DNA from: Azoarcus sp.
Lineage (GTDB): Bacteria > Pseudomonadota > Gammaproteobacteria > Burkholderiales > Rhodocyclaceae
Reading direction: 5' to 3'
DNA length: 54,913 nucleotides
Assembly: GCA_020725025.1 (NCBI GenBank)
Contig: DYFV01000033.1
Coordinates: 1-54,913 of the forward strand
Position numbers and translations under genes: made by a program. Below are positions 8,704 to 16,779 of the stretch, one piece after another; the first letter of the stretch is position 1, and each line of letters begins with the position of its first letter. The notes under the pieces are model-generated. The model searched no databases. It saw only the letters and a program-made list of their open reading frames with translations, and was not told where the DNA came from.

Positions 8704-8713
8704 CGATCTCCCC

Positions 8714-9490
8714 TCATTTCTCGACGAAGGCGCGCTCGATGACGTAGTCGCCGCGCTCGCCCTGGCGCGGGCTGATCCTGAAGCCGCGCTCGTCCAGCAG
8801 CTTGCAGGTGTCGGCGAGCATGCTGGGGCTGCCGCAGATCATCGCCCGGTCGTGGGCGGCGTCGAGGGGCGGCAGGCCCAGGTCGTCGGTGAGCTTGCCG
8901 CTGGTGACCAGATCGGTCAGCCGGCCGCGGTTGCGGAAGGGTTCGCGGGTGACCGTGGGGTAGTAGAGCAGCTGGTCGCGGATCAGCTCGCCCAGGAACT
9001 CGTGCTGCGGCAGCTCCTGCTGGATGTAGTCGGCGTAGGCGAGCTCGCTCACCTGGCGCACGCCGTGCACCAGCACCACCTTCTCGAAGCGCTCGTAGAT
9101 CTCCACGTCCTTGATGATGCTCATGAAGGGCGCGAGCCCGGTGCCGGTGGCGAAGAGGTAGAGGTTGCGCCCGTCGTTGAGGTCGTCCACCACCAGGGTG
9201 CCGACCGGCTTGCTGCCGATGATGATCTCGTCGCCCGGCTGCAGGTGCTGCAGGCGAGAGGTCAGCGGGCCGTTGGGGACCTTGATGCTGAAGAACTCCA
9301 GGTGCTCCTCGTGGTTGGCGCTGGCGATGCTGTAGGCGCGCATCAGCGGCTTGTCCTCGACCGGCAGGCCGATCATGACGAAGTGGCCGTTGCGAAAGCG
9401 CAGGCCGGGGTTGCGGGAGGTGCGGAAGCTGAAGAGGGTTTCGTTCCAGTGATGCACGTCGATGACGCGCTCGGTCGACAGGCGATTCAT
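8714..9490 (-). CDS. fpr: Ferredoxin-NADP+ reductase
   Basis: This 258-residue FAD enzyme exchanges electrons between NADPH and ferredoxin or flavodoxin. FAD contacts are in RAYSIAS (51-57), the NADP-binding motif is [11 protein letters not shown] (114-124), the second nucleotide motif is [12 protein letters not shown], and the C-terminus AFVEK is that of the bacterial FprA subclass. ATG at 9490 was chosen because the residues before it do not belong to the FNR fold. The gene starts 17 bp after the DUF971 stop. With two ferredoxin genes in the same run it supplies a natural NADPH-ferredoxin connection for the AprA-like flavoprotein. Confidence 0.94.
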   Translation of the reverse strand: MNRLSTERVIDVHHWNETLFSFRTSRNPGLRFRNGHFVMIGLPVEDKPLMRAYSIASANHEEHLEFFSIKVPNGPLTSRLQHLQPGDEIIIGSKPVGTLVVDDLNDGRNLYLFATGTGLAPFMSIIKDVEIYERFEKVVLVHGVRQVSELAYADYIQQELPQHEFLGELIRDQLLYYPTVTREPFRNRGRLTDLVTSGKLTDDLGLPPLDAAHDRAMICGSPSMLADTCKLLDERGFRISPRQGERGDYVIERAFVEK

Positions 9491-9507
9491 CGCAATCCTC
9501 GTGAGTT

Positions 9508-9909
9508 TCAATGGTTGGGGGACGCGGCGTATTCCTCGCCGAGCGTCCGCAGATAAGTCCAGGGGTAGATGCCGCGGCCATGCCCGTCGGAGAAGACGAG
9601 GTTGAGACCCTGGTCGGCGACCGGCCGGATCCCGGTGAGCGAGACCGGCGCGAGCGGCCGCGCGGCGCCGCTTCGCGCCGCCTGGGCGCAGGCGGCGCAG
9701 CGGCAGCGCGCGCGCAGCCAGGCGTGGGGCAGGGCACTGAAGCTGCCGTCCTGCCACTCGATCACCAGCAGGCCGCTCGCGCGCCGGTCGAGGACGGTAC
9801 GCGGGACGGACTCCGGCCCGGGAAAAACCGGGTCTGACCCCGGTTTTTCCGCCGCTCCCGGATTCCGCTGCGCTGCATCCGGGCTACGGGGGGCGCGTTG
9901 GGCGTTCAT
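9508..9909 (-). CDS. DUF971 (GBBH-like N-terminal domain) protein carrying a repeat insertion
   Basis: This 133-residue protein has a C-terminal DUF971/gamma-butyrobetaine-hydroxylase N-terminal type domain (about 42-133). The domain includes a Cys cluster likely to bind zinc (RCRCAAC) and the SDGHGRGIYPWTYLR signature. Residues about 6-35 are translated from the dispersed hairpin repeat (SPDAAQRNPG) and a second palindrome, and are not part of the fold. The ATG at 9909 overlaps the stop of the ABC ATPase gene (ATGA), so translational coupling supports this start despite the odd N-terminus. DUF971 proteins often occur near Fe-S and redox genes; the function here is unknown. Confidence 0.82.
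   Translation of the reverse strand: MNAQRAPRSPDAAQRNPGAAEKPGSDPVFPGPESVPRTVLDRRASGLLVIEWQDGSFSALPHAWLRARCRCAACAQAARSGAARPLAPVSLTGIRPVADQGLNLVFSDGHGRGIYPWTYLRTLGEEYAASPNH
9821..9850. repeat. 12-bp-arm palindrome inside the DUF971 gene
   Basis: Arms ggaaaaaccggg (9821-9832) and its exact complement (9839-9850) are separated by tctgac. It lies inside the reading frame between the dispersed repeat unit and the DUF971 domain, encoding part of the non-homologous N-terminus. Confidence 0.75.
9857..9887. repeat. Dispersed hairpin repeat, copy 2 (single unit, in frame)
   Basis: One unit runs from cccggattccgctgcg to ccgggctac, which is the reverse orientation of the core seen at 2360 and 20814. It sits within codons of the DUF971 gene and is translated as SPDAAQRNPG. 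Confidence 0.8.
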
Positions 9910-10772
9910 AGCGCCGCCCTCACGCCCTCGGTGCCCAGATGCCAGGGTTTGCCCCCCAGTCCGGCCTCGCCGAGCTCGCCGCCCATGGCCGCCAGGCTCT
10001 CTTCGCGGATGAGCGCCTTGAGCTGGTGGTGGATGGCGAGGAACTCGGGCGAGGAGGTCATCTCGGCGGTGCGCGGGCGTGGCAGCGGGATCGGGATCTC
10101 GGCCTTGATCCGCCCCGGGCGCGCCGTCATCACGTACACCTTGTCGGAGAGGAAGATCGATTCCTCGATGTCGTGGGTGATGAAGAGCACCGACAACTGC
10201 AGCTGCTGCCACATGTTGGTGAGGATCTCCTGCATCACCACCCGGGTCTGGGAGTCGAGGGCGCCGAAGGGCTCGTCCATCAGCATGACCTGCGGACTGG
10301 TGGCGAGCGCGCGCACGATGCCCACGCGCTGCTTCATCCCGCCGGAGAGCTGGGCCGGGTAGTGGTTCTCGAAGGCGAGCAGCCCGGCGAGCCCCAGCAG
10401 CGTGCGCGCCTTGGATTCCCGCGCGGTGCGCGGCACCCCCTGCATCTTCAGGCCGAACTCCACGTTCTTCCTCACCGACAGCCACGGGAACAGCGAGTAC
10501 TGCTGGAACACCACGCCGCGGTCGCCGCCCGGGCCGCGGATGGGCGCGCCGTCGACCCGCGCCTCGCCCTCGCTCGGCTGGAGGAAGCCCGCGATGATGT
10601 TCAGCAGCGTCGACTTGCCGCAGCCCGAGGGGCCCACGATGGACACGAACTCCCCGGGTTTCACCTCGAGATCGACGCCGCTCACCGCGTCGAAGCTTCT
10701 GCCGTTCTGGCTGAAGCGCACCGAGATGCCTTTCGCCTCGATGTGTCCGCTGGTCGGGTTCTCCGTGCTCAT
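9906..10772 (-). CDS. NitT/TauT-type ABC transporter, ATP-binding protein
   Basis: This 288-residue cytoplasmic ATPase of the nitrate/sulfonate/taurine importer class has all motifs: Walker A GPSGCGKST (47-55), Q-loop VVFQQYSLFPW, signature LSGGMKQR (142-149), Walker B MLMDEPFGALD and the switch His in FITHDIEES. The C-terminal tail of about 35 residues (GGELGEAGLGGKPW) is longer than usual. It is translationally coupled at both ends, the start overlapping the permease stop and the stop overlapping the DUF971 start (both ATGA). It energises the adjacent permease. Confidence 0.95.
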   Translation of the reverse strand: MSTENPTSGHIEAKGISVRFSQNGRSFDAVSGVDLEVKPGEFVSIVGPSGCGKSTLLNIIAGFLQPSEGEARVDGAPIRGPGGDRGVVFQQYSLFPWLSVRKNVEFGLKMQGVPRTARESKARTLLGLAGLLAFENHYPAQLSGGMKQRVGIVRALATSPQVMLMDEPFGALDSQTRVVMQEILTNMWQQLQLSVLFITHDIEESIFLSDKVYVMTARPGRIKAEIPIPLPRPRTAEMTSSPEFLAIHHQLKALIREESLAAMGGELGEAGLGGKPWHLGTEGVRAAL

Positions 10773-11776
10773 AGCGCGCCTCCCTTGCCGCCGAGGGCAT
10801 GCCAGGGCATGGCCGTGCGCGCGAGCAACCGGATGCCACCGCTGCAGGCGAGCCCGAGCACGCCGATGATGATCATGCCGATGACGATGTGGGAGTACTC
10901 GATCAGCGAGTAGGCCTCCCAGGTGAAGTAGCCGATGCCGAACTGGCCGGAGATCATCTCCGCGGCGATGAGGGACACCCACGCCACCCCCATCCCCACC
11001 GCGAGACCCGTGAAGATCTGCGGCATGGCCCCGGGCAACACCACCTGCGCCATCAACGCGAGCTCGCTCGCGCCCAGGCAGCGCGCCGCGCGCAGCAGCA
11101 CGTCGTCGAGCGCCGCCACGCCGTCCATGGTGTTGAGCAGGATGGGGAAGAAGGCGCCGATGAAGGTGATGAAGACGATGCTGGTCTCGGTGGTCGGCCA
11201 CAGCATGATCGAGATCGGCACCCAGGCGATGGCAGGGATCGGCCGCAGCACTTCCAGCGCCGGGAACAGCAGGCGCCGGGCGAGCGTGTAGCGCCCGATG
11301 ACGAGACCGAGGCCGACGCCGAGGACGGTCGCGGCGGCGAAGCCGATCATGATCCGCTGCAGGCTGAGCGCGATGTTGGTGAAGAACTTCGGCTCGCCCA
11401 CCAGCCGGCCGACGTCGTGGAACACCTGCACCGGCGAGGGGATGTTGGTGAAGCGCACGTAGAACTGCCAGCGGTACTCGGTCGCGAGATACCAGAAGCC
11501 CACCAGCAGGCCGATCGACGTCATGGCCAGCAGGGCCGCGGGCAGCTGCCGGCGGGCGAGGGTGGCCAGCCGCCGGGCGGGCGTCGGCGACTCCGCCGGC
11601 GCGGCGGGCGCCTCGGCCGTCCCGGTGGTTTGCTCCGCGCTTCGCGCCGGCTCGGCGGCGCGCGTCGGCAAGGGCACCGGGGCCGGCGCCGCGGCGGCAG
11701 GCGGGGCCACCGCCCCGCCCGGCTCGGTCTCGGGCGCCGCCTGGAGCACGGCGCGCAGGGTGGAAGCGGTGGCCAT
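10769..11776 (-). CDS. NitT/TauT-type ABC transporter, permease
   Basis: This 335-residue inner-membrane permease of the SsuC/TauC/NrtB class has about six membrane segments and the EAA loop that docks the ATPase (ARCLGASELALMAQVVLPGA). Before the first membrane segment (about 78-98) there is a cytoplasmic extension of about 70 residues, mostly Ala, Pro, Glu and Thr. Typical relatives lack it, and its low complexity suggests a linker or tether. It lies 3 bp after the binding-protein gene and overlaps the ATPase gene by 4 bases. Confidence 0.93.
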   Translation of the reverse strand: MATASTLRAVLQAAPETEPGGAVAPPAAAAPAPVPLPTRAAEPARSAEQTTGTAEAPAAPAESPTPARRLATLARRQLPAALLAMTSIGLLVGFWYLATEYRWQFYVRFTNIPSPVQVFHDVGRLVGEPKFFTNIALSLQRIMIGFAAATVLGVGLGLVIGRYTLARRLLFPALEVLRPIPAIAWVPISIMLWPTTETSIVFITFIGAFFPILLNTMDGVAALDDVLLRAARCLGASELALMAQVVLPGAMPQIFTGLAVGMGVAWVSLIAAEMISGQFGIGYFTWEAYSLIEYSHIVIGMIIIGVLGLACSGGIRLLARTAMPWHALGGKGGAL

Positions 11777-11779
11777 GGC

Positions 11780-13243
11780 TTACCTCCCCGCGGCGGCGAT
11801 CGGCGCCATCCCGGCGGCCGCCAGCGCGACCGCGAAGTCGCCGACACGCCCGCCGTTGGCCGCCGCATACGCTTCGGAGTCCTTCTTAAGCAGGAAGGGC
11901 ACGACTTCCGTCTTGCCGCCCTTCTCGACCAGGGCATAGAAGGCCTGGTCGGCGAACAGCTTGATCTTCATCGCGCGATCGAAGACATAGACGACGTTCA
12001 CCTTCTTGCCCTCGGACCGGGCCTTGCTCACCGCGGCCAGCGTGCACGCGGTGGACTTGTAGCGGCTGATGCCGGCGCCCTCGATCCACACCTCGCCGGC
12101 CTCGCGCGGGCTGGTGATGGCGCCGCCGCATAGCGGATCGGTGCCGCCGATCTCCACACCGGCGAAGCTCGCCTTCTGCTTGTCGTAGTCGAGGCCTTCC
12201 TCCTTGAAGGCCTGGCGCACGTAGGTCTCGTCCACCCAGGCGTCGGCGTCGAGCGGCTTCACCCGGCCCATGCGGTCGAGCACGCCGTGGTCGTACTTGA
12301 TGGTTTCGATCCACTTGGGCTTGATGGTCGGGTCGAGGGTATGCACGCCGCCCGGGCTGAGGAACATGTAGGCCACTTCCTTCTCGATGCGGGTCCACTC
12401 CTCGATCTTCGCCGCGGCGAGCTCCGGGTTCTTCAGCACCCAGTCGTTGGCCGCCATCAGCGCCCGGATGTAGGCGACGACGAACTCCGGATACTTCTGG
12501 GCGAAGTCCTCGCGCACCACCACCCCGTGGAAGGTGGGCACCTTGGTTTCGGCGCCGTCGAAGATCTTGCGGGCGAAGCCGCGGTAGGGCAGCAGCTCGG
12601 CGAAGGGGACGAAGTCCGCGTGGGCGTCGATGCGGCGCTCCTGCAGGCTGGAGGTCCCCACCTCCGGGCTCTGGCTGGAGAGCTCCCAGTAGTCGCTCTT
12701 CCAGCCCTTGTCCTCCATGGCCTTGAGCACCATGCCGTGGGCCGCCGAGCCGAAGGGCACCGAGACCTTCTTGCCCTTGAGGTCGGCGAGCTCGTAGTAG
12801 GGCGAGTCCTTGTGCACCACGATGCCGTTGCCGGCGCCGTCCTTGTTGTAGGCGATGAGCGCGATGAGGCGACTCTTCGTCTCGATGCCGTTCTGGAAGG
12901 TGGCGCCGTTCACCAGCAGCGGATAGTCGCCCATCATGCCGATCTGGAGCGTGTTCGCGACCATGCCGTTGGTCACCGGGGGGCCGGAGGTGAAGTTCTG
13001 CCAGCTGATCTTGAACTCGATGTCCTTGTACTTGCCGGTCTTGGGCAGGTACCTGTCGAGCAGGCCCAGCTTTTCGATGACGATGCCGCCGGTCACCGTG
13101 TTGGTGGTGGTGTTCTGGGTGCCGATGCCGACGGTGACGACTTCGGCGAGTGCCGGAGCGACACAGCCGGCGACGACGGCAGCCGCGGCGAGGCGGCGTA
13201 CAAGGGCGGCGAAACGGTTGGGGGTTCGAAAGCGTGCGTTCAT
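11780..13243 (-). CDS. NitT/TauT-type substrate-binding protein with C-terminal NosL-like domain
   Basis: This 487-residue periplasmic binding protein has a twin-Arg-containing n-region, a hydrophobic core and cleavage near PALA|EVV (about residue 33). The NitT/TauT fold covers roughly 35-350 (VTVGIGTQNTTTNTVTGG, QIGMMGDYPLLVNGA, GKKVSVPFGSAAHGM). Relatives end near 330-350. Here about 130 more residues contain DPLCGGAI (Cys372) and a DQAFYALVEKGG...VVPFLLKKDSEAYA...NGGRVGDF pattern resembling the NosL copper-protein fold, though the usual CxM is not intact. The start at 13243 has a gagga ribosome site 8 bases upstream; an ATG at 13258 is the alternative. The ligand is unknown, and the context suggests an organosulfur or other oxyanion. 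Confidence 0.88.
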   Translation of the reverse strand: MNARFRTPNRFAALVRRLAAAAVVAGCVAPALAEVVTVGIGTQNTTTNTVTGGIVIEKLGLLDRYLPKTGKYKDIEFKISWQNFTSGPPVTNGMVANTLQIGMMGDYPLLVNGATFQNGIETKSRLIALIAYNKDGAGNGIVVHKDSPYYELADLKGKKVSVPFGSAAHGMVLKAMEDKGWKSDYWELSSQSPEVGTSSLQERRIDAHADFVPFAELLPYRGFARKIFDGAETKVPTFHGVVVREDFAQKYPEFVVAYIRALMAANDWVLKNPELAAAKIEEWTRIEKEVAYMFLSPGGVHTLDPTIKPKWIETIKYDHGVLDRMGRVKPLDADAWVDETYVRQAFKEEGLDYDKQKASFAGVEIGGTDPLCGGAITSPREAGEVWIEGAGISRYKSTACTLAAVSKARSEGKKVNVVYVFDRAMKIKLFADQAFYALVEKGGKTEVVPFLLKKDSEAYAAANGGRVGDFAVALAAAGMAPIAAAGR

Positions 13244-13417
13244 GGTTTGCGTCCTCATCGTTGAGTGCGTGGCACTTGGTTCGAACTTCTCTCGGGGTCG
13301 GGGGGTTGGGGGTTGATGGAAAGGTCTTCTGCTGCAATGGGCGAAACGTTCCTCCGCCCACCGGTGATGCACCCACGCACCGTTGCGGGGCACCGGCAGA
13401 CAGCGGCCCGGCCCGCC
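13244..13417. other. 174-bp gap between the redox block and the ABC block
   Basis: This is the only gap above 100 bp between gntR and etfA in the minus-strand run. I find no convincing promoter, operator of the 17574/18619 type or terminator in it. It may hold a separate promoter for the transporter half. Confidence 0.4.
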
Positions 13418-13753
13418 CTAGACGGTGGGCGCCTCCGCGAGAAAGTGGCGCTTGTCCTTGACCTCGGCCCAGTGATCGGCTTCGGGCAGCGGGTCGCGGG
13501 CGGCGTCGATCACCGGCCACTCGGCCGCGAGCCGGGCGTTGATCTCGACGAAGCCCAGCTGGTCCGGCGGCAGATCGGGCTCGGCGTAGATCGCGCCGAT
13601 CGGGCATTCCGGCACGCACACGCCGCAGTCGATGCAGCCTTCGGGGTCGATGACTAGAAACTCCGGCCCTTCGTGGAAGCAGTCCACCGGGCAGACCGCG
13701 ACGCAGTCGGTGTACTTGCAGCGCACGCAGGCTTCGGTAACGACGTAGGTCAT
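13418..13753 (-). CDS. fdxA: 7Fe ferredoxin (FdxA/FdI type)
   Basis: This 111-residue ferredoxin carries one [3Fe-4S] and one [4Fe-4S] cluster. Cys at 9, 12, 17, 21, 25 and 40, 43, 46, 50 follow the Azotobacter ferredoxin I spacing exactly, shifted by one. The C-terminal extension after residue 60 is also of that type ([17 protein letters not shown]). The ATG at 13753 has a gaggag ribosome site; upstream in-frame residues overlap the HEAT gene and are not conserved-looking. It lies 10 bp after the HEAT-repeat gene and probably passes electrons between FNR or ETF and the AprA/B-like pair. Confidence 0.93.
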   Translation of the reverse strand: MTYVVTEACVRCKYTDCVAVCPVDCFHEGPEFLVIDPEGCIDCGVCVPECPIGAIYAEPDLPPDQLGFVEINARLAAEWPVIDAARDPLPEADHWAEVKDKRHFLAEAPTV

Positions 13754-13763
13754 CGTGCTCTCC

Positions 13764-14711
13764 TCACTTGTGCGCGAGCCCGATCGCGGTAAGCGCGATG
13801 CGTGCCAGCTTGCGGACATCGGGATCGGCGTCGTCGAGCGCCGCCTCGAGGGCGGGAATGGCGCGCGGGTCGCCGACCTCGCCCAGGGCGATGGCGGCTT
13901 CCTTGCGCAGGTTGCCGACAGGGTGGGCGAGGGCGTCCACCAGCGCCGGCAGGCCCGCCGTGGCCTTGAGGAGCCCGAGGCTGCGGGCGGCCTTCACCCG
14001 CACCTGCCAGTACTCGTCCTGCATGGCGCGGACGAGATCCGGGATGGCGGGGCCGAAGCGCAGCTTGCCGATGGTCTGGGCCGCCTCCTCGCGCACCATC
14101 CAGGCGTGGTCGTTGAGCGCCCGGGTCAGCGCGGGCAGCACGCTCACCTCGCTGGTGTAGGCGAGCGCACCCACCGCGATGCGGCGCACCTCGGGTTCCG
14201 GGTCCTGGGCGGCGACCTCGGCGAGGTCGCCCACCGCCTCGGCACGCCGCAGGTAGCCGAGCACGCCCACCGCCTCGCGGCGCACCCCAGGGTCGGGATC
14301 GCGCAGCGCCGCCATCGCCGGGGCGAAGGCGTCCGCGACACGCAGCGCCCGCACCGCACGGAAGGCGAGCATGCGCACCTCGGCGGGCTGGCCCTCGAGA
14401 AGCGGAAGGAGCGGCGCGGCCGAGGCGGGATCCTTCAGTTCGGCGAGCACCTCGCCGGCCGCGGTGCGCACGTCGGCGTCGATATCGAGCAGCATCGGCG
14501 CGAGGGCCGCGACCACTTCGGGCTCCTCGAAGCCTTCCAGGGCGCGCACCGTTTCGGCACGCACGCTGGCGTCGGGGTCGGCGAGGCGCGGCAGCAGCAG
14601 GGGCACGATGTCGTGCTCGTCGGAGTAGGGCAGGTCGATCACCGCCAGGCGGCGCACTTCGGCGTCGGGGCTGGCGAGGCGCTCGGCCATGGAGAGGGTC
14701 ATCGGTTCCAT
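13764..14711 (-). CDS. HEAT-repeat (PBS lyase type) protein
   Basis: This 315-residue all-helical protein is built almost entirely of about nine HEAT repeats of roughly 31 residues. Each shows a D-DxxVRxxAxxAL type signature (for example [54 protein letters not shown]). It has no signal peptide, membrane segment or catalytic motif, so it is expected to be a cytoplasmic scaffold. It lies between the two ferredoxin genes (10 bp on each side), which suggests it assembles or docks the ferredoxins and the AprA-like flavoprotein (inference). Confidence 0.9.
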   Translation of the reverse strand: MEPMTLSMAERLASPDAEVRRLAVIDLPYSDEHDIVPLLLPRLADPDASVRAETVRALEGFEEPEVVAALAPMLLDIDADVRTAAGEVLAELKDPASAAPLLPLLEGQPAEVRMLAFRAVRALRVADAFAPAMAALRDPDPGVRREAVGVLGYLRRAEAVGDLAEVAAQDPEPEVRRIAVGALAYTSEVSVLPALTRALNDHAWMVREEAAQTIGKLRFGPAIPDLVRAMQDEYWQVRVKAARSLGLLKATAGLPALVDALAHPVGNLRKEAAIALGEVGDPRAIPALEAALDDADPDVRKLARIALTAIGLAHK

Positions 14712-14721
14712 GAACGTCTCC

Positions 14722-14955
14722 TCAACGCAGCAGGTAGGGGATGTCGACCTTCACCGCCCCGGTGGGGCAGTCGGTCTCGCACGGCAGGCAGTACCAGCAT
14801 TCGTCGAACTGCATGAACGCCTTCTTCTTCACCATGTCGATCGCCAGCACGTCGAGCGGGCAGACGTCGACACACACGGTGCAACCCTTCTCGGCGATGC
14901 ACTTGTCATCGTCCACGACGACGGGGACCTGGGAAAGGGTGGTTGCGATGCTCAT
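14722..14955 (-). CDS. 2[4Fe-4S] ferredoxin, AprB-like small subunit
   Basis: This 77-residue protein has two [4Fe-4S] sites: Cys19, 25, 28, 32 (the first spacing is expanded, as in AprB) and Cys53, 56, 59, 63. The aromatic DECWYCLPCETDCP segment between clusters resembles the AprB subunit of APS reductase, although this protein lacks AprB's long C-terminal tail (about 150 residues in true AprB). The start ATG lies 23 bp after the flavoprotein stop. It is the probable electron partner of that flavoprotein. Confidence 0.88.
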   Translation of the reverse strand: MSIATTLSQVPVVVDDDKCIAEKGCTVCVDVCPLDVLAIDMVKKKAFMQFDECWYCLPCETDCPTGAVKVDIPYLLR

Positions 14956-14978
14956 GTCGGAATCCTTGCGTGGGTGGC

Positions 14979-16703
14979 TCAGGCGGCGCTGCGGGCAACG
15001 CGCAGGCGCTGGTAGGCAGTCTTTTCTTCTTCGTCGATCGGCACGACGTAGGGCTCGACCGCCTTCTTGCGCAGGCCCATGCGGCCGTCGGCACCCTTCG
15101 AGAGCAGCGAGTGGCAGAACCATTCGGCGTCGTCGCGCTCAGGGTGGTCCACGTAGTAGTGGTACAGGCCCCAGCGGCTCTCGGTGCGGAACAGCGAGGC
15201 CCGCGCCGCCATCTCGGCGCAGTCGAGGATGGAGTGGGCCTCCATCGCGCGCATCAGCTCGTGGGGGTTGGCGGCGCACATCGCCTCGGTGTCCTCGCGG
15301 ATCTCGTCGAAGCGGCGCAGCGCGATCTCGTACTTGCGGGTGATCTTGGGCGGCTGCAGGTAGTCGTTCACCAGGCGGCGCGTCTTGTACTCGATCTGGA
15401 AGGGGGTGAGGCCGTCGCTGCGCCCGAGCGGCGCGAGGATGCGGCCCGCCTCGGCGGTGATGGCGTCCTCGTCGGCTTTGCCGAGCGCGGTGCCGCCGCA
15501 ATAGTCGGCGGCATTGAGCCCGCACAGGCGGCCATAGACGAAGGCGCCCAGCATGTAGTTGTGGGGCACGCTGGCGCAGTCGCCGGCGGCGTAGAGGCCG
15601 GGCACGGAGGTCTCGCCACGGGCGTTGACCCAGATCCCCGAGGCGCTGTGACCGCTGCAGAAGCCGATCTCGGAGATGTGCATCTCGACCATCTCCTTGC
15701 GGTAGTCGTTGCCGCGCTTGTCGTGGAAGCGGCCGCGGCTGGGGCGCTCGTTGGTGTGGAGGATGTGCTCGATCTCGCCGATGGTCTCCTCGGCGAGGTG
15801 GTCGAGCTTGAGGAACACCGGGCCGTTGCCGCCTTCGAGCTCGTTGTAGAACTCCATCATCATCTGGCCGCTCCAGTAGTCGCACTCGATGAAGCGCTCG
15901 CCCTTGGAGTTGGCGGTGTAGCCGCCGAAGGGGCCGGTGACGTAGGCACAGGCGGGACCGTTGTAGTCCTTGATCAGCGGGTTGATCTGGAAGCACTCGA
16001 GGTTCGCCAGATCCGCCCCGGCGTGGTAGGCCATGGCGTGGCCGTCGCCGCAGTTGGTCGGGTTCTCGTAGGTGCCCATGAGGTAGCCGGAGGCGGGCAG
16101 GCCGATGCGCCCGGCTGCGCCGGTGCACAGCACCGCGGCCTTGGTGCGGATGACGTAGAGCTCGGCGCTGCGGCAGTCGAAGCCCATCACGCCGGTGATC
16201 TCGCCCTTGGCGCCGGTGAGGAGCCGCGTCACCACCACCCGGTTGGTGACCTCCACCCGCGCCTTCTTCAGCTGGCGGTAGAGGATGCGCTTCATGTGGT
16301 GGCCTTCGGGCATCGGCAGGACGTAGCTGCCGAGGTGGTGGACCTTGCGCACCGCGTAGTCGCCGGTCTCGTCCTTCTCGAACTTCACGCCCCAGCGGTC
16401 CAGCTCCTGGATCATGTCGAAGCTGTTGGCGGCGTAGGCCATCACCGCCTCCTGGTCGACGATGCCGTCGTTGGCGATGGTGATTTCCTTGACGTACTGC
16501 TCGGGGGTGGCGTGCCCGGGGATGACGGCGTTGTTGAGGCCGTCCATACCCATCGAGATCGCGCCGCTGCGTTTGACGTTGGCCTTGTCGATGAGGAGCA
16601 CCCGCAGCTTGGGGTCGCGCTCCTTGGCCTTGACGGCGGCCATGGGGCCGCCCGTCCCGCCGCCGATGACGACGAGATCGAACTCGAGATCGATGCGTTT
16701 CAT
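14979..16703 (-). CDS. AprA-like FAD oxidoreductase (fumarate reductase/SDH flavoprotein superfamily)
   Basis: This 574-residue flavoprotein has an N-terminal dinucleotide motif VVIGGGTGGPMAA, the central PTNCGDGHAMAYHAGADL segment, and ECFQINPLIKDYNGPACAYV followed by TGPFGGYTANSKGERFIEC. These resemble the adenylylsulfate reductase alpha subunit more than succinate dehydrogenase. The FAD-closing segment is YAAGDCASVPHNYMLGAFVYGRLCG. It is probably cytoplasmic, as there is no Tat signal. No sulfate adenylyltransferase or Qmo/Dsr genes lie near, so I do not call it APS reductase. The neighbours (AprB-like ferredoxin, HEAT protein, ABC importer, sulfite-type exporters) suggest oxidation or reduction of an imported sulfur compound (inference). 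Confidence 0.85.
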   Translation of the reverse strand: MKRIDLEFDLVVIGGGTGGPMAAVKAKERDPKLRVLLIDKANVKRSGAISMGMDGLNNAVIPGHATPEQYVKEITIANDGIVDQEAVMAYAANSFDMIQELDRWGVKFEKDETGDYAVRKVHHLGSYVLPMPEGHHMKRILYRQLKKARVEVTNRVVVTRLLTGAKGEITGVMGFDCRSAELYVIRTKAAVLCTGAAGRIGLPASGYLMGTYENPTNCGDGHAMAYHAGADLANLECFQINPLIKDYNGPACAYVTGPFGGYTANSKGERFIECDYWSGQMMMEFYNELEGGNGPVFLKLDHLAEETIGEIEHILHTNERPSRGRFHDKRGNDYRKEMVEMHISEIGFCSGHSASGIWVNARGETSVPGLYAAGDCASVPHNYMLGAFVYGRLCGLNAADYCGGTALGKADEDAITAEAGRILAPLGRSDGLTPFQIEYKTRRLVNDYLQPPKITRKYEIALRRFDEIREDTEAMCAANPHELMRAMEAHSILDCAEMAARASLFRTESRWGLYHYYVDHPERDDAEWFCHSLLSKGADGRMGLRKKAVEPYVVPIDEEEKTAYQRLRVARSAA

Positions 16704-16779
16704 ACGTACTCCGTTGGGGTTGGGGGTACTTGCTGGTGCGGGCGGCGCGCGTTTTCTTGGGGGCACGTCCGCCCGTGGT

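Noticed and set aside
14979..16703. Calling the flavoprotein adenylylsulfate reductase (aprA)
   Set aside because: Sequence blocks are AprA-like, but the AprB-like partner is truncated and no Sat, Qmo or Dsr genes are present. Kept as AprA-like only.
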